In this document: positions 54,649 to 64,000 of the stretch, piece by piece
Numbering within the stretch: the first letter of the stretch is position 1
Layout: the number at the start of each line of letters is the position of its first letter
From: Rattus norvegicus
Taxonomy: Eukaryota; Chordata; Mammalia; Rodentia; Muridae
Assembly: GCF_036323735.1 (NCBI RefSeq)
Contig: NC_086026.1
Span: 67,033,539-67,097,538, forward strand
Reading direction: 5' to 3'
DNA length: 64,000 nt
The notes under the pieces: model-generated
Seen by the model: only the letters and a program-made list of their open reading frames with translations
The model's database searches: none
Told to the model about the DNA's origin: nothing
Position numbers and translations under genes: made by a program

Positions 54649-55604
54649 TGGTATGTTTGTGCCCCAGCATGTATATGAAAGTCAGAGGACAACTCTGGGA
54701 GTGGTGCTCTACTGCCAATCAAACTAGGCGTCAGCTCCTGGGACAAGAGCTTTTACCTGCTGAGCCATCTTGCTTCTGTGTGCCAGGTGCTGGCATTACA
54801 GATGTGTACCACTCTACCAGACTCCCTCCGCCCTTTTAAAACAATTGTATTTTGTGTGGAGGTCAGAGGACAAGTGGCAGGAGTCAGTTTTCACTCAGGG
54901 GTCATCAGGCTTGGCAGCAAGGACCTTCACCTACTAAGAATCCTGCTAGGAGCTTTTTTCTTTTCCTTTTTGGGGGACAGGATCAAGTATGTATCTCATG
55001 AGCTTGAACTCCAGATCCTTGCGCACAGCCTATGGAGAAGAATGAATCTGTTCCTAAGGTTCTAGCGCCTCTGAGTGGTGTGAGAGGGATCAGCTGTTTG
55101 TGGTCCTGGACAGAGGGGGCACCATCAACCCATGAGGGCCTTGCCCTGCGGTTTTCCTCCTACTACTCTGCTAAGAGTGAGCGGCCTGGCAGAAAGGATC
55201 TACACCCAGACTGACATCCAGTTCTAGGTCACCCTTCTAAGTCCGTGCCATGGTTAGAACATTCTCTAAAATACAATGACACACAAACCCATTAGCCCGG
55301 GGCCCTTCCAGGGCCCACACACATCTCTTCCGAATGTGACCCAGTGAAAGGGTCATCAAGGGTCTGCTAAGCCAGAGGTGGCCCCTGCTAGTCAGACACT
55401 CGAGTAGCACTGCTATGGTGAATAGTAGTCAAGAGATTCTGACAGCAGAGCTGAGAAATGGAGGTCCACCCTCTGCACAAGCAGACAGTGAAGGGGGAGA
55501 AGGTTTAGGAGGAGCTGGGGACCTGAGGCTCAGCTCATGAAGTCCCTTTGCACTCTGAAGGTCCTTGTCCAGTTCAAGTCAGTGAAAGGATCCCAGACTG
55601 GCTC

Positions 55605-58600
55605 ATGTGAAGAGGTAGAGCTTTATTGAAATATAAACATTCGAGAACATGTAAGACAGAAAATAACCACAACATATACAGACACTTGCTGTGAGAGGGA
55701 GTCTGAGGTATTTATTCACGGCCTAGGCTACCATGTGCTATCACATTTCTTTCTGGTTAGAATACATACAAGACATAGAAGGGGAGGACGCTGTCCTGGC
55801 CAACCACATGGCCACATGGCCTCCAGGACTATACCTGTAGGGGAAGCGCCACTTGGGCCATAGCCCTAAAGCTGGGCATACAAGGCACCCAGCTTTTGCA
55901 TTTTCTGGCTAGGAGCCTGCTGCTGGCTTGAGGGCAGTGAGGGGCATTGAGAGGGACAGGTGGACAAGCTGCCTGAGGGAAGAGTATTTGGTGACCAGAA
56001 AAGTCTTGCAGCCCTGTCCCAGTCACCTCTGGGTAGGAAGAATCTATCCTTCATGACTAAATCCTGAGACACACTGGTCAAATGAGCTTCTCACAGCATC
56101 GTTCCCCAAATGTCCTTTGCCCAACCCTGCATGTGCCTCGTGGATAAGGCTTCTGAGAGCAGAAGAGGGTCAGACCTCAGTGTAAGAGCTGTGTGTGTGT
56201 GTTACTGACAATGTGTGCCCTGGAGCAGGGATAAGAGCCAGAAGTCAGCAGTGCTGTGCTTGCTAGGCTGAGGTATGCATGTGCATAAGCTTTTCCCTTT
56301 CTTGTCCTAGTCAGGACTGCTGGGCCATGCCGTGGTCTCCACTGCTACAACCCAAGTAGTCCGGTGGGTATGGGTGATGCTTTATGTAACAGAGTGAGGC
56401 ACAGTGGGATGAGAATGGAGCCCTGTTTAAGGACCACCCTTTCTCTACCACAGTGGCCTGATCTAGCTGCATGCCAGCAGGAGACAGAGCTCTTAGCATC
56501 CTCTTGTCCCTGAAGCTCAGCCTCAGGCGGGGCCCACAGCCATCTCTGCCTATGCCCCATGGTGAGGGTTCTAAGGGCAGACAGATACTCTGCCCTACCC
56601 TGACAGCTGGGGTAGGGGGTGGTGGAAAGAACCAGTGTGGTTTCAGGATCCACCAGCAGGAATGGGTCCCTCCATCCTATTCGCCTGCTGTGGTGATCCC
56701 TGAGTCACCCTACCTGCTACACCTCCTGGCCAGGGCATGGGCAGGTTGGAGGGAGGTGGCTGCAAACTGCACCTGGCTGGGGTGATCGGCTTTCATTTCT
56801 TTGGTGCTACAACAGCAACAATAAAAATTTAAAAATTAAAGTCAGTAAAACACATATTAAAAAATATTACAGAGATGCAAATACTTCCTGAAGAATCAAA
56901 TATCAACAATTACAAATCTGAGGTATTTCAGTGAGCCTGACATCAGCATGTCTTGGGCTGGTGGGGCTGAAATGGCCCCAAGAGACGACGTTACGGGCCA
57001 AGGACCAGTGATATATTGGAAGAGTTGGCCAACATAGGCAGGCAGGGAGCCGAGGCTGGGGGATCAGAACGGAGTCTTGTCAGATAGGTATCAGAGCCTG
57101 GGCACCATGAGTGCTTCCTCCTCTCCATACACAGAGGGGCCCTGAACCCAAAGCCAGCCATAACATGCTTTTTTCTTAGGAAAAACAAAAAAGGTATTCC
57201 AGGGCCCTGAGGAATGAATTTAAGACTTGGATATGGGAAGCCCACACCCAGAGAGTAAAGGAGGCCTGGGAAGACACATTCCCAAACCATGCTCATCCCA
57301 TGCCAACAAGAGCAAGGAAGACAAGTTCCTAACTCCTAGAGCCCCAAATGGGATTTAAACACAGGGGACTGCGCAGACTAAGAGTCTGGTGACCCTGGGG
57401 TGAAGGCAGAAGGCAGCAGAAGGGAAATAAATTAAGGGGGAAGGGAAATGAAAAGCCTCCAGCCCCATGTCGCCTTACAGATTGTCGATATACTACTCTG
57501 GGATGGGAGGTGGCTGGGGAACCCTGGGGAAGCTGGATGCCCAGATGCCCCACCCAGTTCTCCAAGACAATCCCTGATTGGACAACGCTACTCTGTCCTG
57601 CCCCCAGAATACAGCAGAACCTGAATGGAGCTTGGCCAGATGTGGCCAGATGGTGTCTGATGTGGGCTCCATGAGGTGAGGTAAACTCTGTGCATCAATC
57701 TCCTTTAATCTTGGCAGGAGAGTAGGGAGTGGGTGCAGAGTGCTGCTCATCAGAGGGACCAGCTGGTGGAGGGCTCTGCACTGGGGGTACCCCGGGATGA
57801 GGTAGGACTTGGTGAGCAGTGAGAGCTGCTGCTGCTGCTACTGCTGCTGCTGCTGCTGCTGGCGCTGCTGCCAATGCTCTGGGGAGCAGAGCCCGCAATG
57901 AGGTGGACCACTGGTTTCTGGGCAAAAAGCACACCTGGGGTGGGAGAAAAGGCAGTATGGGCTAAGGAGGAGCGTCTGTAGCTCAGTTCAGTTAAACAGG
58001 GCATGACTGCTGGGCTAACCCTGTATGCTTCACTTTCCTATCACACCAGATGTCAGTGGAAGCCCAGACAATTGTTCTGTCACCAAAGGTTCACAAACTG
58101 CTGAAGGACAAGCATGCAAACAGTATCTTTGCTAGAATGACAACTGTTCTGAGACTGGTGTACCTCTGCTTTTGGGCACATCATAAGGGTTCTGGAGAGG
58201 GGAGCAGAAGTACAGCCCAGAAAGGTTTTTGTGGTTAGTAGTGTCTACATTGCTTGAAAGGGAAAAAGCAGCAAACTGAAGAGATGGTGGCCAAAGAACC
58301 CAAGACAGCAGCGAGATGGGCTATCCCACATCCCACTGTGGCCTTGTACAGCTAGAGGAGCCTGTTCGGAAGCTCTGGAAGCTCTAAGCAGAAGACATTT
58401 GTGAGGAGCAGGCCTGGCAGTGGCAGCAGGCACAGGTGAGAGGCAGCAGGTGGAAGGGAGCTGATGAAGGATAATGGCTTTGCATTTTTTTTTTTCTTTT
58501 CTTTTTTTTTTTTTTTTTTTTTCCGGAGCTGGGGACCGAACCCAGGGCCTTGCGCTTGCTAGGCAAGCGCTCTACCACTGAGCTAAATCCCCAACCCATG

Positions 58601-61600
58601 GCTCTGCATTTTGAGACTACCCTTAGGTTCCTGGGTACCACATCTCAACAGAGAAAGCCTAGGGCACACAGGGTCAAAACAGGTGAGTGGCCCATTGTCA
58701 GGGTGCTGGGAGCCTCAACTCCTGATCCTTCCTATCCTGGAAGGAAAGAAGGTTGCCCACTTCCTCCTCCCAAGATGACAGGCAGATGTTGAGAGCTGGC
58801 TATAACTCCTAGCTTCTGTTCTCTTCAGGACTTTACCCAGCTCCACATGCCCCAAGCCACATCATGAGTGGCACTAGGAGGGTACAGGAGACTGGCAAGC
58901 CACACGAGTATAGCTATTTCTAGTAACCTGTTCTCTCTCTATATATGATTTATTTATTTATTATATATAAGTTTACAGATGGTTGCGAGCCATCATGTGG
59001 TTGCTGGGATTTGAACTCAGGACCTTTGGAAGAGCAGTCAGTGTTCTTAACCACTGAACCATCTCTCCAGCACCACCTGTTCTTTTCCTGGCTGAACTTT
59101 GATGCTTGTAGCTGGTAAACCTGCAAGTGACTGGGAGGTATCCCTAGGGAAATACCCTGTTTTTTTTTTTTTTTTTTTTTTCTTTTTTCTTTTTTTCGGA
59201 GCTGGGGACCGAACCCAGGGCCTTGGGCTTGGTAGGCAAGCTCTCTACCACTGAGCTAAATCCCCAACGGAAATACCCTGTTTTGAACACAAGGTTTTAC
59301 TGGCCTTCATGTGAATGCTCACCGGGCGGCTGACATACCTTATACCTTGGGAAAACAGGCAGATGTCACCAGCCTGAGCTTGTAAGCTCATCAACTGGTG
59401 CTTAACAAGACTCGGCCTAGCTTATTCCCAAGTCTGTCCCGAACACATGCAACAGTTGGGGAGTCGGCTGTGTCTGTTGCCTTTGTGAACTCTATGTTGA
59501 ACACCTGTGAGGTCTATCTGTTCATTACAGATAAAAACCCAATTACCCACCAAAACAACAGGCACCTAGATTGTGAGCTCCAACTGAAAACCGGCGATGC
59601 CCAGGTCAAGGCTGGCTTCTGCAGCACTCAGACTCACGGCTGGCATTTCATTTATTTTTGACAAGGTCTCATTCTGTACTACAGGGGTCAGGGAGGAGGA
59701 AGAGAGAGGTGAGGGAAGAGGAGGATTTGCCATGAAAAGAGGGTTGGAGAAACACCATGGGAAAACACCCGGAGCAGCGAGAGCCAGACCGATACTAAAA
59801 TGCAAGTATCTTGGGGATTTTGGCTGGGAGGGTGCCAGATTAGTTCAGAGGAATGGAATAGATTAGTAACTGCTCAGCCACTGTGCTGTAAAGCTTATCA
59901 AATAAATCTTAGAGTCCTGTTTATTTGGGAGCTAGCTGGGGTGGAGAAAAATGTTACTTTAAAAATTATGGTAACAATAGAATGAATTCTAGAACAGTCA
60001 GGGCTACACAGAGAAACCCTGTCTTGATCCCCCTGTACCAAAAGGCCCGGAACAACAGAGGAGTTTTCTGCAGTCAGAGAAAGGATTCTTGTTCTCTGGA
60101 AGACTTACACAGTAGATGGTGGCCCAGCTAACATATGCTAAAATGTATGTGTAGTTCTCCCACTAGATCCATCCTCAACCCACCAGACACCGACCGAGAG
60201 GTTCCTGGGACTGTGGAAGGCTCGTCATACCATCAATCAGTGTACCTACAGTCTGAGGCTACCTCTTTATCTTAGGACTGCTAAGTCAGTGTAAAAAGAC
60301 AGCCCAGTCGCCCCACCCCAAGGTGTCTGAGGGAGTTAGGCAGGGCCAGCTGGGAAGCTGCACCGTGGCCTCCAGCCAGCGTGGGCCTCCCATAGCTGTG
60401 GACACCTACCTGTATAGGTGATGCCATCAATATCCACAGACATATTGATGCTCCCAATGTTGCTTGTGGTCAGGTTCAGTGCTGCAGCTGAAGTCTCTGC
60501 TCTGTCTTCTGTGGAGTCCGTCAAAAAGCAGACATGGTCAAGCTCCCGCCATCTTCTGGTGCTGCTTAGTCAAGCTCATCTGTAGTCTAACACTATCTGC
60601 CTCTACTACTACCTCTGATGGCTGGCAGCAGAGCCCGGCTAGCCGACTTTCTGCCAACTCAATTCCCCGACTCACAGAGGGAAGGGACAGCAGGCCAACC
60701 CTAACGGAGCACCTGCTATACTGAAGTAATTGGAAAGTCAGCCCTGGTCTCAAAGCGCCTGGTGCACCCGAGTGAACTGTGAGGTCTCAGGGAGAAGGAT
60801 TGCTCGCCTCCAGCACCCAGCCCTTCCTGCCCGATGAGGAGGCCGTGCATGGGACTCTCTCTCCACAGTCAAACACTCTTCCTTCCGTGTGAGTTAGCTT
60901 TTCTATTGTCCTCTGAATGGTTCCCTCTACCCATCATCCAACAGAGGCTGACTGGGGATCCGAGGGCTCCTCTCACACTGCCTCCCTTCTCAGCACACAG
61001 CTCCCCATGTGTGCTCAACAGAGAACCACAGCAACAATGGCATAGAAAGGGGGCTTGAAGGAGAATGCAGGGAGCAAAATGAGGGGAATGGAACGTGTGT
61101 TTTGAGAAGGGGGAAACTAGAAAAATGAGGAGGGGAGGGGGGAATGTCACACATTCTGCTAAACATGCATTGCCTACTTCTTAATCCCGAGGCCACTGGT
61201 GGCTCTGCTGTTTCTCAGGAATGACAGACCTGATGACAGCCTATACTGGGAAGGTACTGGGGTGGATGCAAGCCTTGTAATTTACACAGATCAAAAGGCA
61301 GGGTTGGGGGAGCACAGCATCTGTGCCTGAAGCAACTTCTGACTTAGAAAGCATTAAGGCGGTAAGATCTCTCAGCAAGCAGACACACACCTCCAGTGGC
61401 TTTTCTCTGGTTCTGGACTCTTCTAGGGCAGTGAAGGCAATGGGAAGGAGGGCTGGAAAGAATGGTTCCTAGGCCAGGCCTAAGCCTGTGTAGCGCTGGG
61501 GTGTGACAGTCGGTATGAGGGGAAGATGGAGTTATACACAGATGCTTACCCCTGCCATTGATTCTGATCTTCATGGGGAGCTGTCGCGCCATGCTGAAGA

Positions 61601-64000
61601 GGTTGCGCTGAAAGGCCTGCTGCACCAGGCGCTGCTCCTCCTCTGACAACCTCGATGCCTTCTTCTCAGGGGGCTCCCCTGATTCCAGACGCTCCCGTAG
61701 CTGCTCCAGTGTGCCAGTCCGGTTGCCAGCCTGCTGGCCTGCCAAAGGTCCTGACACAGCCAGGCGATTTGGCACAGGCACTGGGACTCCATCACCTGTG
61801 AAGGAACCGGAGCTAGACCCATCCACTGTAACTTACGCCTTCACCACAAGGCCCACCCTGAGCGAAGGGAAACGAGGCTTCCTTTCTCCATCCCTTCCTT
61901 CCTCCAAAGGCCCTACTCACCTTTCCTGAGAGTAGATGCTGGGGGTATCCGAGGGCTACTGGTATTGGTGCCACTGCTGGAGCCAAGCCCAAGGATGGAG
62001 AAGCGGATCTTGGGGGGCGAGAGAAGGGCAGGGGCCCCAGCAGAGGCAGCACTAGCAGCGGCGGCGGCGGCAGCGGCGGCGGCAGCAGCAGCAGGAGAAT
62101 AACCAAAGAGGGAGGAGCTGTAGCTGGGCCTCCGACCTTCCCTACGGTTGCCATCGATGGCAGCCTGTAGTTCGGCTGGGGAGCTCAACGCTTTCTTCTC
62201 ACACTCATAGGCATATAGATACTTCATGTACCTGCAGGGAAGGAGGGAGAGTGATCCAGAACACAGTGCCAGGCAGAGACTGTCCGGTTTAAGTAGATCT
62301 GGTTTTGGAAGCAACCGTGGTCAGGCACGAGCCAGGGTGTGGTACACATAGCAGAAAGAGTCCAGGCTCACAGCACACATTCCTCCAGGCTTCTCGGGAG
62401 GCTCAGGCTTCACTGCTTCAATCTGAAGCACCAGTCATAAAGGGAACCTGAGGGCCTTAGCTAACATCTTCCCTCCGGTCTCAAACCTTTGGAATGTCGT
62501 TAGGGAAATGAGGCCTGTGTTCCACCATGCCTTCTTTGCTCCTTCTGATTCGTTAGGCTGGTCTCCCCACTGTATGGGACCCAGGAGGGCGGCCCTTGTA
62601 TGTGTGCCCTGTGTTCCCAGGCCATTCTCCCCCACACTGACATTCTGGTTACTGCTGTCTCTAACAGTCCTGATGGGTGAAAGTGCTGTTTGTTGTTTTT
62701 ACAGTCACTCATTTTGTGTGTTTGTGTACGTGTTAATTACATAAGCACACACATGCCACGGTGCTGGTATGGAGGTCAGAGGACAACTTGCAGGAGTCAG
62801 GTTTGACAGCAAGCATCCACCCGCTGAGCCATTTTGGCCCCCAAAACCTTACCATCTCTCAACAAGGTCAGGGCACGCTACCTGAAGATACGCCAATTAT
62901 CCACTCACAGAGCAACTAGAACATTCCAGAAAAATACTTGCCACTCTGGCTTTTGTTCTACATGGCTACTCTTGGATTGACTGTTTTCTGTCAACCCTTG
63001 TAACTAGTTAATCAGTGGCCAAACAAGTCAGCAACCACTGACCTGAGGCCTAAGGCTAGAGTAAGAGGGGCCTTTTGTGTGGTCATAGTCTCGGAAGAGC
63101 ATAGATTGCAGGGACGAAGCCCAAGTCTGAATTTCAGGCCTTCTGGCCCAGTATGGCAGTGACTAAATAGACTAGATTTAGTTCTCATAATCTACAAAAT
63201 GGGATGCTATCTACTTGCCGGGACAGATTGTGAGGTTTAAATCATACAGAATAGTAAAATAAGCTCTTCAGGTCTGAGGGATTCATCTCTAAGGCTCTTC
63301 ATGTCAGGAATTTGCTTCCCTTCCTCACTTAGGGCTAAACACCTACTGCATGCTTGGCTTCCTTCTTAGCCCTGGCCACTCACTGGGTCCTCAGGGTGAA
63401 GGCAGCGCTGGTGATGGACGTGGGCAGGTTCAGGCCTTTGGTGATCTCCCTCCAGATTTTCTTGTTGATGATCTCCACCAAGCCGCCTTTCTCTGTGACC
63501 AGTTTATATAGCATATACAGGTCCAGGATCTGCTTGGCCATGATGGGAATCCGGTTGATTGGGGTGCCTGTGATTGTCCAACAAGAGGGGGGGAGAGCTG
63601 GGTCAGTCAAACTGAGCAAGAAGTCATCAAATTTGTGCACGTTCATCACTGGCAGGCTAGACACAATGCTTGTGAACTTCACAGGTGTCATCTGACCCCA
63701 AGGGCTCTGGATCCAACAGCAATTAGGCTCACTGTCAGCTCTCTTTGGAATAAGCAGGAGAGGCCCAACACAGGGGGGGTTTGTGGCCTGACGTGAGTCC
63801 CTTCAGCTTTTCTGGTGCAGAGGAATTAAGAGGGTGTTCTGTTTGCAATAATTTCTGCTGAAGCCCTGCTAAAGCATCCACCTGCCTGCAACCCCACTGG
63901 TGCTGAGGGCAGTTAGCCATGCTCCTCTGTAGACTGCCTGCCTTCTCTCCGGAGACAGGATGGAGAGACTTGTTTTCTTTTTCTCTTATGACTAGCCAAG
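55605..64000 (-). CDS. Arid3b: Arid3b, 3' part of gene (AT-rich interaction domain 3B), gene-level entry
   Basis: This is a nuclear DNA-binding transcription regulator of the ARID3/Bright family, with an extended ARID and a C-terminal REKLES domain for self-association (family knowledge). Five coding exons are visible: 63384-63567 (ARID core), 61921-62231 (end of extended ARID, poly-Ala), 61550-61795 (REKLES), 60410-60508 and 57750-57934 (REKLES end, poly-Ser, C-terminus). Together they are 1025 nt and, with one base from the previous exon, 342 codons including TGA. Phases agree at every junction. The expected preceding exon (ending ...QKRG) was not found in 63568-64000, so the N-terminus lies beyond the window. 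I call ARID3B rather than ARID3A from the C-terminal SAEPSTSWSL and the FAQKPVVHLI segment; chromosomal order supports this. Confidence 0.95.
55622..55627 (-). terminator. Arid3b: Arid3b poly(A) signal AATAAA
   Basis: AATAAA on the minus strand, 2.1 kb after the stop. A second AATAAA lies at 55711-55716 and may give an alternative end about 90 nt earlier. Confidence 0.65.
56697..56704 (-). promoter_or_regulatory. Arid3b: miR-125 8-mer seed site in Arid3b 3' UTR
   Basis: The transcript strand reads CTCAGGGA, a perfect 8-mer match to the miR-125a/b-5p seed. A second 7-mer (CTCAGGG) lies at 57205-57211. ARID3B has been reported as a miR-125a target. Confidence 0.6.
56919..56925 (-). promoter_or_regulatory. 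Arid3b: let-7 seed-type sites in Arid3b 3' UTR
   Basis: The transcript strand reads TACCTCA, a 7mer-A1 let-7 match. The same 7-mer occurs at 55704-55710, 56269-56275 and 57677-57683. An 8-mer CTACCTCA lies in the coding end at 57798-57805. Functional use is inferred. Confidence 0.4.
57750..57934 (-). CDS. Arid3b: Arid3b terminal coding exon with poly-serine
   Basis: The acceptor is CACCCCAG. The exon encodes VLFAQKPVVHLIAGSAPQSI, GSSA, 13 serines, then HCSPSPTSSRGTPSAEPSTS and WSL before TGA (57750-57752). The serine run comes from a nearly pure AGC repeat at about 57825-57870 and is likely length-variable. Confidence 0.95.
58489..58598 (-). mobile_element. ID SINE in Arid3b intron
   Basis: Reverse ID body with a T tract. 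Flanks TGGCTTTGCATTTT and TGGCTCTGCATTTT differ at one base. Confidence 0.9.
58940..59074 (-). mobile_element. Truncated B2-type SINE
   Basis: Reverse copy lacking the middle segment. It ends CCATCTCTCCAGC. Confidence 0.75.
59164..59268 (-). mobile_element. ID SINE in Arid3b intron
   Basis: Reverse ID body with a T tract. Flanked by a GGAAATACCCTGTTTT-type duplication starting at 59148 and 59269. Confidence 0.9.
60410..60508 (-). CDS. Arid3b: Arid3b coding exon, 99 nt
   Basis: The acceptor is CTCCACAG and the donor GTAGGT. The exon encodes DRAETSAAALNLTTSNIGSI followed by NMSVDIDGITYT, the beta part of REKLES. It begins with two bases of a Glu codon and ends with one base of Gly. Confidence 0.94.
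61550..61795 (-). CDS. Arid3b: Arid3b REKLES-domain exon
   Basis: The acceptor is CTTCACAG and the donor GTAAGC. The exon encodes DGVPVPVPNRLAVSGPLAGQ, then LEQLRERLESGEPPEKKASR and the VQQAFQRNLFSMARQLPMKI region, ending RINGR. This is the alpha part of REKLES, which mediates multimerisation and localisation in ARID3 proteins. Confidence 0.94.
61921..62231 (-). CDS. Arid3b: Arid3b exon with poly-alanine tract
   Basis: The acceptor is CCCTGCAG and the donor GTGAGT. The exon encodes YMKYLYAYECEKKALSSPAE, then LQAAIDGNRREGRRPSYSSS, a run of 13 alanines (62054-62092), and a Ser/Pro-rich stretch ending ASTLRK. The first segment closes the extended ARID. The alanine run is made of mixed GCT and GCC codons. 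Confidence 0.95.
62232..63383 (-). other. Arid3b: Arid3b intron
   Basis: A 1.15-kb intron with one minus-strand B3-like SINE fragment near 62735-62845. I see nothing else in it. Confidence 0.7.
63384..63567 (-). CDS. Arid3b: Arid3b ARID-domain exon
   Basis: The acceptor is ATCACAG and the donor GTGAGT. The 184-nt exon encodes GTPINRIPIMAKQILDLYML, the VTEKGGLVEIINKKIWREIT region, then KGLNLPTSITSAAFTLRT and two bases of Gln. PI-N-R-IP and the helix-turn-helix residues are diagnostic of ARID3 proteins. Confidence 0.96.
63568..64000 (-). other. Arid3b: Arid3b intron, running off the window
   Basis: The sequence before the ARID exon carries an acceptor but no upstream coding exon. The open frame continuing past 63567 does not resemble ARID3 and is intronic. 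Confidence 0.75.

Larger units (their letters stand above)
50147..55604. other. Intergenic sequence downstream of Arid3b
   Basis: Mostly old repeats: MaLR-like stretches near 51380-51740 (minus), 52830-53140 (plus), 53320-53690 (plus) and 53990-54420 (minus), a hAT-type element near 53700-53915, B1 pieces near 52130-52290 and 54523-54648, B3-type pieces near 52476-52680 and 54640-54780, and a TG microsatellite (52699-52755). No gene recognised. Confidence 0.55.
55605..57749 (-). other. Arid3b: Arid3b 3' UTR (inferred)
   Basis: About 2.1 kb with no interspersed repeat, running from TGA to a minus-strand AATAAA. It contains an AT-rich block at 56805-56935 and seed-match sites for miR-125 and let-7 (listed separately). 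Absence of SINEs over this length fits a conserved UTR. Confidence 0.75.
57935..60409 (-). other. Arid3b: Arid3b last intron
   Basis: A 2.5-kb intron with two minus-strand ID SINEs (58489-58598, 59164-59268) and a truncated B2-type SINE between them. The rest is unremarkable. Confidence 0.75.

Noticed and set aside
29779..55604. Undescribed multigene system in the Clk3-Arid3b gap
   Set aside because: No spliced coding pattern, no conserved protein motif and only repeats were found over 26 kb by eye; a noncoding RNA cannot be excluded without expression data.
63568..63691. Upstream extension of the ARID exon frame
   Set aside because: Residues before the acceptor do not resemble ARID3 proteins and a clear AG acceptor sits at the exon edge.

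Overview
This is nuclear DNA from a murid rodent, almost certainly rat. Three mammalian protein-coding genes with normal GT-AG splicing are recognisable. The interspersed repeats are B1, B2/B3, MaLR-type LTRs and ten copies of the BC1/tRNA-Ala-derived ID SINE, most with intact target-site duplications; that load of recent ID elements points to rat rather than mouse.

Layout. (1) 1-14,015, plus strand: the 3' part of Edc3 (enhancer of mRNA decapping 3). Three coding exons (3398-3551, 8190-8407, 12030-12364) encode the C-terminal 235 residues (YjeF_N domain); earlier exons lie left of the window. (2) 14,590-29,144 and its upstream region, minus strand: all of Clk3 (CDC-like LAMMER kinase 3). Twelve exons starting at 25,370 join to exactly 1473 nt (490 aa). 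A GC-rich first exon adds an in-frame 150-residue N-terminus (640 aa long form) inside a CpG island at about 27.9-29.75 kb. (3) About 29.8-55.6 kb: intergenic, with no gene I can support; it holds SINEs, several MaLR-type LTR elements including one two-LTR copy with internal sequence, microsatellites, and a broken SSBP1 processed pseudogene fused to a B2 SINE. (4) 55,605-64,000, minus strand: the 3' part of Arid3b (ARID-domain DNA-binding protein), with five coding exons (63384-63567, 61921-62231, 61550-61795, 60410-60508, 57750-57934) and a roughly 2.1-kb 3' UTR. The order Edc3 - Clk3 - Arid3b matches the human 15q24 neighbourhood in reverse.

Edc3 and Clk3 converge, with poly(A) signals about 600 bp apart; Clk3 and Arid3b run the same way. 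Their products act in different processes (mRNA decapping, SR-protein phosphorylation and splicing, transcription), and nothing here suggests an operon-like link.

No unknown multigene system is evident. The most informative observations are the B2-SSBP1 chimeric retroposon bounded by one shared 10-bp duplication, the Clk3 97-nt exon whose skipping yields exactly 152 codons, a miR-125 8-mer and several let-7 seed matches in the Arid3b 3' UTR, an ID element ending in 25 G, and a diverged local duplication in a Clk3 intron. Splice sites were assigned by eye from reading frame, GT/AG dinucleotides and remembered orthologous proteins; repeat ends are approximate unless a target-site duplication is stated.
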